A program made the translations under genes and the position numbers. DNA of 64,000 nt from Mytilus galloprovincialis (Eukaryota > Mollusca > Bivalvia > Mytilida > Mytilidae), in contig NC_134851.1 of NCBI RefSeq assembly GCF_965363235.1, positions 24,725,847 to 24,789,846 of the forward strand. Direction: 5' to 3'. The notes beneath the pieces were generated by a model that was given only the letters and a program-made list of their open reading frames with translations, was not told the origin of the DNA and made no database searches. The stretch's first letter is position 1. Each line of letters starts with the position of its first letter. Below are positions 36,301-51,300 of this stretch, in pieces.

Positions 36301-39300
36301 GCAAGTAAAGATGAGACTTTTGACTTTGAAATTTTCAAAATGGCTGCCGTTGCCATGGAAACGGCAGAAATGTGAACTTTTTAAAATGCTGTTAATTTTA
36401 CTGAAAATTTCAGAAAGATGTATTGCCATGCAAATATGTGCATTCATTGTTAAACAATTTTGAAATGGCTGCCACTTAGTGGCAATTGGGGGAAGGGTGA
36501 CATTCGCTATTGCTTGCAATGGCAATTCTAGTTATCATTATATTTCGTTTTTGGGTGAATTTCATATTTTAGGTCAATTTTGATAATGAAGGTACGTTAA
36601 TAAAAATCGTTTATAGGTTTCCTTATCATATGATGGAGACATAATCTTTTGGTCAGTTTAATTGATGTGTGAGGATATCATGTCAGTAACTATTAGTAGT
36701 CCTTTGTTGATCATTCTCATTTTGTTTTCTTTGGTTTCTTCTATTACCATTTTCAACATCGGACCCTGACGTCTTTTAACTCAGATTTACTGTGCTTTAT
36801 GAAGTGTGTTTATGTATTCCACATTGACAATGGTAATAGGAGGACGTTCAAATGTCACAAAAGTTTTTAGAAACAAGGTAGCTTTTGTAAGCTTTTATGT
36901 TGTTTAATCCTTGGTTCATTTGAATTTTTCTAGTGTGATGTTCATTTAGCTGTACTAGTATGTACTCACCATCGTTATGTTGTGGTCTCTTTGACGCATT
37001 TTTTTATAGTCTTTAGTTCTATTAGATAACGATGTATATTCATCTAGGTTTTTGACCCGGATTTGTTTTGCTAAATCGATTGATGGCTATTGAACAGCGG
37101 TATATACTGTTGTTTAATTTGTAGTTTGCTATTTTTATTTTAAAATGGATATTTCATCATACAACGTACATGTAAACGTGTATGTTCTTGCCTTTCCTGT
37201 TTTGTCACGATAGAAATACAATTCATAAAAAAATACATGGAAGCGTTATAAATTAGATTTGCAGAACATTTTTCACTCCTTCATTGTATTCATAAAAATA
37301 TAAGCATTTAACCCTAGTATATAAAAACCATACCTATTGGAGAATTATCATTTACATTTTCATTCAAAACTTCATGTGATGTGCTATCGACCTTGTTTTC
37401 TTTACTTGATTTCGTTACGTGACTGTGCAAATCAGACGAAATATACGTCATAGGAGATTTGATATCTGGTGCTCCTGGTATTGTAGCAAATTTTGTTATT
37501 TGTTCTTGATCTTCAGTATATGCAGATGTGGAGACGTCATGTTCTAGTTTTGATCCAGATGGTACAGATGTTTTCTTTTCTTTTGATGTTGATGCTTCTG
37601 TTGACATTTTCCTAGCATTAGTATGCGAGTTGTTGTTTACGGATTGTTCTGTGCTGTACATTGGAATTTTTACAGGACTTACATACGTTGTTAATTGGGT
37701 GTTGTTAACATGCAAAGTGGTTCCAATTTCTATAGGGTAGAAAAATAGGTATTATAGTTAATGCAATACAAGTACAAAGAGAAGACAAAAGATATTTTCC
37801 AAACTTTGTGGAAGTGCAATATAAAGATGTATTTAACATCATAACAATCACCTATGGTTTTTAAATCCCTCTCTTCAAAATGTTAATAGTTCATATTCTA
37901 CTTTATAATATGCACATGTATGAGGAAGACATCTTTTTTGATTGAAGATGATTTCTTTGAAGATTTATAACAGAAAATGTTACTAAAACAATATCTGTAT
38001 TTTTATATCGGGACACAAATATTGAGAATATTGACTGGTATATTTGTAATATCCTCGTGCACATCGAGTCAACCAGCAGAACAACTGACTCAGTGATAGT
38101 AAATTATTAGTTTTAATAAACCAGTTGAGGATTTTGACGTTTTTCAGTGAAGCTCAATGCAAAAGCACTTTTGAGATATCTAAAACATTATAACAATTTG
38201 AACGATCAGTTTGATTCAATGTCGTCAAAATAAGCTGAAATCATCTGTGATGTATGTTTGACTTGCAAGTAAAGCAAGGGAGTAGTCAGAGCTCTATTCT
38301 TTCAATCAGTCACATAATTTCCCTTATTTAGAATCTCTATCATCATCTACTGGGGTTTTTTAGTGAGGAAATATAGACGTTTTCTTGTTAAAAATAACAT
38401 GAATAATGTATTCATATACCGTTGACATTGTTGTTGCACTAAAGGAATTATAATTTTTTGCCTACATCCAATTCTTGTAAATTGATTAGACAGAGGCAGA
38501 TCAAGATAACAAACAAGACCTGTTGAATGTTTACTTAATTTCAAATGATCAAGACTGGTTGCGTCAATAGATCATCCTTTTATGTATGCATTATACGCAG
38601 CTCAGATTTTATTATCAGAAATAAGATTTCAGTGGAACATGTATGACATGATCATGCATGATGACGGTCAATGGTGAAAAGACATTTTCAACTTACAATG
38701 TTTTACCAGTTTTATGTTTAACTGCAGTATGGCCGAATTTGAGCCGAGCTATCTGCTATTTATATATATCTTTTATTCCCGTAGAATAGTCTTTCAAATC
38801 TCTGAACAGTTGCCAAATAGCCAAATAGATAGGTCAGGGGTACACGTAAACAACGTTTATGAAATTTGAACACTTAAAAATTTATATTCACTAAATTTAT
38901 TGAAAACGCATGAATGTTGTGGTATTTCAATTGGGATGGAATAATTTGGATAAATCTAAATACTTTGATATTCATGTTTGATTAGGATTGTACAGCCAAA
39001 AGTGTAAGTATGCTTTTGTATACATGCATTTTAAGATAAGTCAAGACGTTAATTCCAAAGAAGCATGTTAAGATTCGTCTATAAAGAATATAACTCTTAC
39101 CACTTAAGCAAATAAAGCCTAAAGTTTCAAAGGTACAATTCCTTGTTATGGTCTCATATATGTTTCCATTTTCGCAAGCGATAGCCTTGCATTCCACGAC
39201 CTTTGATTGTATTTGATCTGAATCTACAAAGATTATTAGTTATTTATTTGACAACAGAAGCTGATATATAATTAATTGATAAAGATAGGAGACAAATATG

Positions 39301-42300
39301 GCATTGTATTGGTTGCAAAAATTCGACATTTTTCATTTTAACTTAAAATTTTATATTTAATGGTATATGTCTTCATTTAAATGGTATATGTCTTCATTTA
39401 AATGGTATATTTTTTCATTTGAAAGGTAATTTATTTTCATTTAGATGCAATATTATTTCATCTAAATGGTATATTTTTTCATTTAAATGCAATATTTTTT
39501 ATTCAAATGGTATAATTTTTCATTCAAATGCAATATTTTTTATTCAGTTGGTATAAAATGTCATTTGAATGCAATATGTTTTATTCAATTGGTATAATAC
39601 TTTGTTTGTTTGTTTGTTTTTTTTTTTATTTATATGCAATAATTGCATCATGGAAAATTCTTTGACGCCTCCAGGTCAAATTTTCAACAACGTTTGTGAT
39701 AGGGTTTATTTATTTGGATTTTCTCCCCTTTCTTTCTAAACTTGTATGACCAAGAATTAAAAAAAATGCGTCAGAATATCGCCCCTCTAACTAAATTTGG
39801 TGTCCATGCGAGTTCATGCACTGGCTATTAATGCCAATAATGGCCATGTCGAGTAAAAAATTTGAGTGGCAAGTACTAGTAATTAGTTTGACACAAAACT
39901 TGTTCATGGATAGAAACAGATGTCTGCGTGCATTGCAAAAACATCTCTAATAAAAAAACCTCTCTGAAGATACTCCCCTACAGTCTACACATTGAAATAA
40001 AAAAAAAATATACATAGCTAGCCCTCCCCTACTCCCCCTTTAAGTTCAGATACATGTAACCATGACGTTCTTTTGTGCTACATGTATATTATTTTTTACG
40101 TTTCATGGTCCTCAGAGACGTTGCAGGAGGGCAAACATAAAAAAGAATGAAAAGCCTTTCAGGACGTTATAATTATTTGAACTAAGCCACCTCCTTTTTT
40201 TACCACATGAAGAAAAAAAATCACCTAATTACAACAGCAGATCCAGAGACCCCGTGACAAGTAGAGACACAAATTGCTTTACTCCGGAACTAATTCTCTA
40301 ATAAAGACAATTCAGGATACATTGGAACCAGTTACTAATCCAATGAATGTTAGCAACAATAGTCATATGACATAGGCCTTCACTGTATGAGGCGTGAATT
40401 TCATATTTAATACTATCTATAATATATGTGCTCTCATGTATTAAGCCGCAAATCATTTTACATTTAGGATTCATTGCTGAGTTTTTTTTTTGCTGTTATC
40501 ACCTCCGAATCCTTTAAACAGATTTTTTTCAAGCCCCACAGTAGTTCAATAATTACTATATGTCATTGCTTAAATAAGTATGCAGGGCATATTTCAAAAC
40601 ATATTTTATTTTCTGGACTTTTAAATGATTTACTTTTCAATACTGCATTGGGAAAAGGGGGGTACAAGTTTATTTTGTGATACATGAAATTAAGAATTGA
40701 AATGGGGTATGTGTCAGAGAGACAACAACCCGACCATTGAGCAGACAACAGCAGAAGGTCACCAACAGGTCTTTAATGCAGCGAGAAATTCCCACAACCG
40801 GAGGCTTCCTTCAGCTGGCCCCTTAACAAATATATATACTAGTTCAGTGATAATGAACGCCAAACTAAACTCCAAATTGTACACAAGAAACTAAAATTAT
40901 AAAGGATACAAGACTAACAAAGGCCAAAGGCTCCTGACTTGGGACAGGCGCAAAATTGCGGCGGCCGGGGTTAAACACGTTTCTTAGATCTCAACCCTCA
41001 CCTATACCTCTAGCCAATGCAGAAAAGTAAACGCATAACAATACGTACATTAAAATTCAGTCCAAGAGAAGTCCGAGTCTGATGTCAGAAGATGTAACCA
41101 AAGAAAATAAACAAAATGACAATAATACATAAATAACATCAGACTACTAACAGTTAACTGACATGCCAGTTCCAGACTTCAATTAGACTGATTGAAAGAG
41201 TATGTCTTCATCATATGAATATCAGACACCATCCTTTCCGTGAGAGGTTTAGTATCATTATAGGATTACACACATTTTTTCTAGAGGTTATTGATGTGTA
41301 AACCGGGGCAATTAACTCACAAACTGAATAAAAGTCCGGACTTTTAAGTAAAGTTTGTGAGTAAGAGCCCCGGTTTACACATCAATAACCTCTAGAAAAA
41401 ATGTGTTTAATCCTTATAATTCTTTAGCCAAATATTCACGATTTCTTATTAACATATGTTTGTGCAAAGGCTTCTATAATTACCATCCCATGCACAACTG
41501 ACAGGTCGTAACTCAGGAGTTGGCCGCCATATTGACTTTTTAAAATCCATAAATGTTCTATAAATCCAACAGAAATTAAAATAAAACAGCACCTTCCTCC
41601 CAAAGTTCATTTTAATGAGGTATTATCCAAATTTGAAGTGTACACGAATCGACTGTCGTATTTGCAATGACGTACATTTGCCAAATCGTTCATAAAAAGT
41701 TCGCGGGATTTTATTTAAAATCTTATTTATATAAATTTTCCGATGCTTTAGTGCATTCATTTAATTTATTGTTTAGTTAAATAAAGTGGAGATCACTTCT
41801 AACCTCTCATTAAATCTGTCAGGAGAACTGTTCAAGAACAGTACATAGAACTGTCAGCCTGACACCTTTTAGTCAGTTCTAGGTTAGAACTGTTCTAGCT
41901 AGAACTGATTTGGACAGTTCTACCTAGTACTGATCCTGACAGTTCTACCCTAGAACAGTTTTAGACAGTACTAGCTAGAACTGACCAAATATTTGGTCAG
42001 TTCTACTTCTAGAACAGTTCTACGGTTAGAATTGATTTCTAATATTACGGCTAGAATTGATTTTTATATATTTTACGGCCAGAATTGATTTATAAATTCT
42101 ACGGCTAAAATTGATTTAAAAATTCTACGGCTAAAATTGATTTTTATAAATTCTACGACAAGAATTGATTTATAAATTCTACGGCTAAAATTGATTTATA
42201 AATTCTGCAGCTAAAATTGATTTATAAATTCTACGGCTAAAATTCATTTATAAATTCTGCAGCTAAAATTCATTTATAAATTCTACGGCTAGAGTTGATT

Positions 42301-45300
42301 TATAAAGTTTTAAGAACACTTTGCTTTAATATAATGGGTTGGGTAAAAAAGCGATTTAAATTATATAGAGTTTTGCTATTTTGCCGGTTTTATTCCAGAT
42401 TTACAATCGGCAAGACTTAGGCAGCAATCATTTGATTTTCAGGGGAAGAAGGGGGGCTATGTTTTTTTTTCCAGTTTATGGTGAAAAAAATAATTTGTTT
42501 TGGACCCTGAGAAAAAAAAATGTTTTCGGTTTGTCGCTAAAAAAATAGATTGTACAGAAAAAAAAAACATAGCCCCCCTACCCCCACCAGAAAATCAAAT
42601 GGTTGCTGCCTAAGAGGACATGTTTAACCTGTTAACCCCGCTATATTCTGCATGTATGTGCCTGTTCCAAGTCAGGAGCATGTAATTCAGTGATTTTCTT
42701 TTGTTGATTTGTTACATAAATTTTTGTTTTTCTCTCAATTTTTGTACATAAATTAGGCCGTTAGTATTAGGGGAAATTATTATTTGAATTGAATTACATT
42801 TGTTATTCTGGGAGTCAGGATGGCTCATTATCAAATAACAAAATTATCGGACCTCAATAACCAATATAATATCTGTTTACGAGTAGTTTTCATACCTCGG
42901 ACGACCTGTTTAACAAAAATCTTTTGAACGCATCAATCTAAACTGCCTTTATTTGCTTTTTCTTTCTGCAAATCTATATAGCTGCACAGTACTTCAGTTT
43001 TAATTTTAGGTCTAGAGGGACTGTAATATACAAGTAACAGCAATTTTGGAAAAACATGTAATTGTTCACATCAATTTATAGTGCCAGCATGCAGGGGCAG
43101 CTAGATCCAGGCTGGGGGTCCAACTATATGCTCCCATTCATATGCATTGATGTTAAAACAAAAAGTGGGGTTCGAACCCCTGGACCCCCTCCCCTTGATC
43201 CTCCAATGAGCATGTCCTTGTTTTATTCAAAATATTGAATCATAAACAAATATCAGTAGTTTTCATACCTCAGACTGACTCGTGTAACAAAATTATTTGT
43301 CTGTATCAATCAAAACCGACCATATTTGACAGCATCAACAAAAACTGACCATATTTGACCACATCAACCAAAACTGACGATATATGCTCTTTTTTTATAC
43401 AACTCTTATAGTCGCATAGTAAATCTGTAATATTTTTATGTAAGGATGGAGTGTATAATCATTATAATACAAATGACCTATATTATAGGGTTATTGCATA
43501 AATATTGGGGAATATTGTTCCGAGTAGAATTTTATATTGCGCGTGCTTATATTTTTATATCAGGATGGATTGTTCAATATGAAGGAAAGCAACATTGGAA
43601 AACAAAATTATGCTCGCATCAGTATAAAGTGCCAGCATGTCCTCTTTTTAATCAAAATTTTGAATCGTAAACTAATTTCAGTAGTTTTGATATCTCAGAC
43701 TGACTCATGTAAATATATATGGCCTCATTGTAAACCAATAATATACAGATACAGAGCGGGACGTCCTTTTGTCTTGTCTTTCATCGTGCGCATAGCTCGA
43801 CTCTCCGCCTGGCGAATTTTCTTCTCATCTTCACTGTCAGAAGCAATATCATTGGACTCATACTCACGGACGGTTGACCAACCTGCCGGGGAAGAATCAG
43901 CAATCCTTATAAGCTTATTACGGCCTTTAACTTTATCCAGCAAATCCAGAACAACACGAATACTATGTGCCTCTGTTGACGGTATTGACTTGTAAAGCTT
44001 ATTGAGATCGTTCACGATTTCTTCGTTAAACTTAAATTGAATTCGGTTTCCTTCGTGCTTGAACTTGATAGAGATTTCCTCTTTTATCTTCTTGGACATC
44101 GCGTCTTGTTCACGTACCATATTGGATTCAAGGCTATCCATTTTCCCGTCCATGTACAACTTGAATAGAGAGAACGTGTCATGTAAGTCCCTATCAGAAG
44201 AAGATCTGTTAGCACCATCACTGCTTTTATCAGGTAACGAGTCGTCTTGTAGAAGTAAACTTTCTTCTGTATGTTCGGCCATATTGAAGAAATGACCAGA
44301 CTTAACTGTCCGAAATGCAAGCGTCGAATGACAAATAACTACACATAGATTTACCGTTACAATTCTTCCCGCTTATATTAGCTCGTGAAATACTCATTAT
44401 TCTATAGAGAATACCTTCAAACCGGTATGTCTAGTCATGTGACAAATGTCACAACAAATACACGTGTTCTTTATAACATTGATAAATACATTTTTCGTCT
44501 CTTTACTCAGATGTACATTGTCCATTGACACTTTTGTTAAAATTTAAAATTGAGCAAAATGCTGTAACTGAAGCTGAAAACAATGATTAACAAGTGGTAG
44601 TGAAAATATTAAGTTAAAAAAGTGGGATAATGAAAAAAAACAAGATTTCATTGAGAACATTAATGGAAATAAGATTACAGAATTAAAAAATGAATTAATG
44701 TTTTTGCACTCAAGTGTTATGTCGCAAAATTCTGTAAATTAATTGTCCGAACATATAAATGATATATACTTTTGGAATCAGCAGAAAAGGTACTAGGTAC
44801 CATTACTTATAACACGAAGGTTAAAAAGAACACAAAGGAAAGGAAACCATGGTTTGACAAAAAATGCTGGGAGCAAAGAAAGTGCTCACGAATTGCAAAA
44901 CGACGATATAAAAACAACAAAACAACAGATAATCATGTTCAAATGAAAGATGCAGAGAGAAAGTATAAAAAGCAGATGGATTGTTCTATACAAGAGTATA
45001 GAAAGATTTTTAGAAAAAAGATGCAAAATGAAAAAAAAAACAGTAACCATAAGGAGTTCTGGAAAATTTTAAATAAAAAAAGAGAAAAACGTAGTCCAAA
45101 AATTTCCATCGATGTTCTCTTTGATTTCTTTAAAGACTTGAATTCGTCGGATTCAGTCGACGATATCCCTGTTTCGCAAGTACCAATTAAACCAGTTCAA
45201 TGAAACTCTTAATAGTATCATCACAGAAAAAGAAATATTTAATTGTATTAAAGATTTAAAAAATGGAAAGGCTTGTGGAGATGACAAAATTATTAACGAA

Positions 45301-48300
45301 TATATTAAAAGCACATGTCATATTTTTATGCCTATATGGGCGTTTTTCAATAAAAACGTATTTTCTTGTCCCAGCCACTTTAAAAAAAATGTGTTTGATC
45401 TTTGCAAGTAATTTTTTGTGCAGTCAGTACATTGAATTAGATTTAACAATTTTAAGCAAAGAAACAGTTTATTTTTAGAGGGATTGATAAGATATTGACT
45501 CTTGAATGGTCCAAAACAACAAAATGGCATGTCCATAGACCGCCTGTTCAACATTCATACTCTAAAATATTGTAAAAAAATGAAGAAATAATGTTTTTTT
45601 TACTTAACATAAGTTCTTTAATAATTCAAAAGTATGTGCAAAGCCAACATATTTTAATAAACAGCTTTCAATATAGGTTTTTTTAATTTCAGAAGGTGTG
45701 TCCCTCACAAAATGTCCACTACGAAACGAAGTCATTAAAATTTGCCAATAAACAGTTTTATAAAATCAATGTCATTTTTGTTTGCAAGAGATATAAACAT
45801 TAGGATCTTACAAAAGAAGTGATGCTTTTATAACGGCAATTAAATTGTTGATAAGAAAAATTGAGCACATTAAATGGACCAGAGTGATACCGTATTTTTG
45901 ATAATGTCCACTACGAAACGGGTCATATCTCCTTCAGTATCTGGTTTTAAAATTATGAAAAAAATATCAGTGTACAGCTTGATAAATGCTTTGATGAATA
46001 TAATCAGTCTTGTTACTATTGAAATATAGGGATTGTGGGGAAAAAATAAAACATGCAAATACGTCCCTTACGAAACGGTCCCCTACGAAACAAGTATGGG
46101 AGAAAAACGTTTCGTAGTGGACACTACCACTACCATGCAGTCTTTTTTTAATATTTTTTTTAATTATATTCGTGCAAAACAAATAACAAGGATTAGTTTC
46201 ATGTAATTTTTATTATGTTTTTATTAACATATGATAGGGTTGATGTTAACTACGAAACTTTTTGTCCACTACGAAACGGTTTTGTCCACTACGAAACGCA
46301 TCAAAATGTCCACTACGTAACATGAGTTGAACCTTCATATGTGAAGTACTGTCTAATCTTTATCGATAAAAATGGTTTTCCAATTCAGAAAAAAATGATA
46401 CTTTTCTAGTTTTTAAAGTAAAAAAAACTGGAATGTCTATAGGAAACATTTAATATTGCAAAAAATATATGTGTTTAGAAGAAGTTTCGTAGGGGACAAA
46501 AGTCCCCTAGGAAACAGTACACAAATTATGAAAATAATATCATTTTAAAGAATATTTAAGATTGCAATTTTTGTTTACAAACAGGTCTATTATAGAGGTA
46601 TTCAAAATAACTCTTGAAATTAAATTTTAGACAAGTTGATTTTCCAATTTTTTTAGGTCTGAAAATCACGCTTTTATTGAAAAACGCCCATATATGTTAA
46701 ATTTTTTAATATTGTTTTCGATTCTGGTAAAATTCCAGAAGCATGGTTAGTTGGTAACATTATTCCTTTTTATAAAAATAAAGGTGATACAAAAAAAAAC
46801 CAGAAAATTAAAGACCTATCACAATTCTTAGCTACATGGGAAAGCTATTTACTTCAGTTTTGAATTCAAGACTATCCACTTTTTTGGAAAATAACTTATT
46901 GTTAAATGAAAATCAATCAGGATTTAGAAAAGGCTATTCAACCATAGATAGTATTTTTGTCCTACATATTCTTTTTGAACTATTGAAGATGCGAAAGAAA
47001 AAACTTTTTTGTGCTTTTATAGACTTTGCAAAAGCCTTTGACACAGTTAGGCGATCTGGTTTATGGCAAAAACTTCTGGAGAATTTTATCAGTGGAAAAA
47101 TGTATAATACCATTGCAAATATGTATAGTAACATTAAATCAAGAATGTTTGATGGTAGTGTATTTTCAGAGTATTTTCTGTGTAATGTCGGTGTACGTCA
47201 AGGCGAAAGCCTCTTACCTTTATTATTTTCTCTGTATATTAATGATCTTGGACATTTTTTAAAAGAACAAGTTGTAGAAGGGTTAAAAACAGTATCCGAT
47301 GATATAGAAATTAAGATAGACTACTATTCAAAATTGTTTCTGATTCTGTATGCAGATGACACAGCTCTTTTGGCAGAGTCAAAAAATGACTTACAAAAGC
47401 AGCTTGACTCTTTGTATAACTATTGTGAACTTTGGAAATTGAAGGTTAATGTAAATGAAAGTAAAATTGTAGTTTTTCAAAAGGTAGACCATTATCAAAT
47501 ATAGAATTTAAATATAATAATACTGTTTTAGAAATTGTAAATGAGATTACGTACCTTGGTGTTATTTTTTCTAGAACAGGAAGTTTTTCTAAGGCAAAAA
47601 AGCCACAAGCAGAAAAAGCCACACACGCTATGTACGATGTTATCCGCAAAGGTCGAAAACATAATTTATCTATAAAATGCCAACTCGATCTTTTCGATAA
47701 AATTGTTAAGCCTATTTTATTGTATGGAAGTGAAGTTTGGGGAGTCGGCAACATTTCTGTTATTGAAAGGGTCCACCTTAAATTCTGTAAAATTTTGTTA
47801 AATGTAAAGAAGTCAACGCCAGATTTCATGATTTATGGAGAACTGGGAAGATATCCTTTGGAAATTGATATCAAGTTGCGGATTTTAAATTACTGGTCGA
47901 AACTTATGTGTGGAAAGCAAGAAAAACTTTCTGTTATTTTGTATAAATATGCATATAAAAAGTATGGGATGAGTATGCCATGGCTTAATAATATAAAATC
48001 TATTCTAGATAGTTCTGGACTGTCATATGTTTGGAATATACAGTACTTTGTTAGTAATACATGGTTATATCATAAGGTTAAAGTTTGTGTTGTAGACCAA
48101 TTCAAACAAAATTGGCACTCTATCTTATTAGAATCGCCAAAAGCTATTAATTATCGTTTATTCAAAGATAATGCTGAAAGAGAAAACTATTTTGAGATCC
48201 TAGATGATAAAAATATCATAACTTTTTGTAGATTCAGGATACTCAGTCATAAACTTCCTATTGAAACTGGAAGGTGGAAAAATATACCTAGAGAAAGTCG

Positions 48301-51300
48301 AAATTGTAAACTTTGTAATTCAGGAGATATTTGGGATGAATTCCACTATATTTTTAATTGCTCGAAATTTAATCATGATAGAGAAAAAATTTTGAAACCA
48401 TATTATCTAAATAGACCAAACATATTGAAATTTCATGATTTAATGAATACTAGAAACATCAGTATGTTGAATCATTTGTGCAAATTTATCAAACTGATTA
48501 ATAAACAGCTGGACTCTTAGGGGAAACATTGTTAAATATATTTTTTTATATAATACTGTATACATGCATAATGTGTTTTTTTTATATTACATGTAGCTGG
48601 AAATATTTTTCCAGCTGTAGATCATACATTTGTATTAATTCTGACTTTATGTTATATTATAAATGTTTATAATATATCTGTACCATGGATTTTGGTTTAT
48701 GAGAATAAAGATATATATATATGTTACAGTAAATAGGTGAAATTAGGAATTACATGTAATTACTAAAATTTAGGAATTACAGGTAATTCCCGGTGCACTT
48801 AGTTAATACAAGTAATTCCTGAAACGGCCCAGTTATTACCAGTAATTACTAATTTTAAAATCAGTTTTTACACCTATTTACTGACTGCTAAAACAATGTT
48901 GTATTATGGTCAGATGATCAAAAGTTATGGTAATACTAACTAAATCAGTTAGTACTTTTAAAATATTGAATGGTTGATTTGTATTCAAAATATCATGAAT
49001 AAATTTTGACTTTCAAATATTTGGTTAAATCAGAGTAACTTTAGTTTTAATCCAAAATGGTTCAAGTTGAGCATTATACAGATAATTTTTGACCAATTTA
49101 AGCAGACATAGAAATCAGAAATGAAAAACTCTCCCAAAGCATTATGTTTAAACTTTAAAAAAACAACCTTTGAGTTTGACGAATATTTAGACTTATTACC
49201 TTATAAAGATCAGATAACGTTGTGAAGGTTAAGAACTGGAATGAACTGTTATGTGCATTAGCTTCGAGATATAGAAAAAAAATATACATTTTTGTTTTGT
49301 TAAATCATTAATAACAAGAATGTGTCCACAGAACACAGATGCCCCACTCGCACTATCATTTTCTATGTTTAGTGGACTGTGAAATTGGAATACATTCTCT
49401 AATTTGGCATTAAAATTAGAATGATTTTATCAAAGGGAACATGTATACTAAGTTTCTAGTTGATTGGACTTCAACTTCATCAAAAACTACCTTGACCAAA
49501 AACTTTAACCTGAAGCGGGACAGATGGACGAACAGACAGACAGACAGACAGACGGACGAACAGATCAGAAAACTTAATGCCCCTCTACATTCGTAGGTGG
49601 GGCATAAAAATGATAAAGTGAAATTATAATTCACTGTTAGTAGCCAATCTAGTTCTATTTTATTAAATTAGCAGAGAAACAAGGTTGATGAGTTGTGCAC
49701 TTGCGAGTGAATATTTGGACCTCATTGAATAAGTATTCATCTGACCTTCAATTCAACCCCTAGCTGAAGATGGATTATCGATGTATTAAGCTATTAAATT
49801 ATATAACCTATTCTATTTTTTGTTTATATATTTGATAATGCCATTTTTTGGGGAAAAAAAGGTTGGGGCAAGGCGTTTTTAAAAACAAATTAATTGGTCG
49901 CAATTTTTTTATTTCAACGTTTTTTATCGTATGACAGGTAGGACGACAAGCTGGATAAATATAAGAACTACACGGACAATAACTATTAAGGGACAATTAT
50001 TTGATATCATAGGGAAGGGATTTGATTGATTAGTGTTTAACGCTACTTTTAACACTCTTAGGCTGTTCCGTGGTGGTCAGTTTAAATTTATAAATCTGTC
50101 TCTAATCATGCCTATTTTTCAGCACTTACCAAGCAACCATATTTTTATATGAAATCCTTCTGTCCCCCACCCAAACAAATAAATTAATATAAAAATAAAT
50201 ATAAAATGGCTCTTATTTAACACAAGTGTTAATTGATTGATTGTATGTTGCTAATTTTAACACCCATTGACAAATATTTCATGCCTGTTCAAGAAAACAC
50301 GAGTTTAGAAGTCAGGTATATAATATAAACACGAAGAGATGGAATTTGATTTCAAATGAGGCGACTATCCCTCGGAGTTTAAATATGAAGTTGATGTAAG
50401 CAATGATAGTCAATCGTAAGGCCTTCAACAATGACAAAAATCTGATACTGTAAAGTCGTCTATAAAAGGCCCGACATGAAAATGTAAACAATTCAAAGAA
50501 AAAAACTAACAGCCTAATTATACATAACAAAAAAATTTACAAAATATCAAACATGAGTCGAGACATGAACCAACGACAACCACTAAACTACAGGCTCCTG
50601 ACCTTGGACAGGTAAATAAAGAATATGACAGGGTTGGTATAGAAACGAAGATGTGGTATGATTGCAAATGAGACAACTCTCCACAAGATACCAAATGACA
50701 CAGAAATCAACAGCTACAGGTCACTGTACGGCCTTTCACAATAAGCTAAGCATACATCGCATAATCAGTTATAATAGGCCCCGAAATCACAAATACAATT
50801 CAATCGGGAAAACTAACGGCCGAATAAATGTACAAAAAAATGAACGAACAGAAATATGTATAACAAAGCAACAAACGACAACCACTGAATTACAGGCACC
50901 TGACTTGGGACAAGCACATACATAGCAAATGTGGCGGGGTTAAGCATGTTAGTGGGATCCCAAATCCTCCCCCTAATCTGGGACAGCGGTATAACAGTAC
51001 AACAACTTGTTTGTGAGCACTCAGTCCATCCTGAATATGGGACAATGGTATAACAGTACAGTAAAATAACAACCTGTACAATCAGTTGCAATTAGATTAA
51101 CTCAAAAGATCGGAACGAGACACACAAAAAAACTGATTTTAAGACAATAGACACAAGCACCGACATAAGAGTATTTACAATTACAGGAAATTTTCTCAAA
51201 GCAAATAACAACTAGAACTGAAATAAATCTTGTTCTTCCGGATTCAGTTATCAAACAGTACACAACGCGCGGCAAAGGATTAAAAAAAATGTCTAGTTTA

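Noticed and set aside
35626-36463. Overlapping 60-90 codon open frames
   Set aside because: They follow the period of the 126-148 bp subrepeats on both strands and have no independent support.
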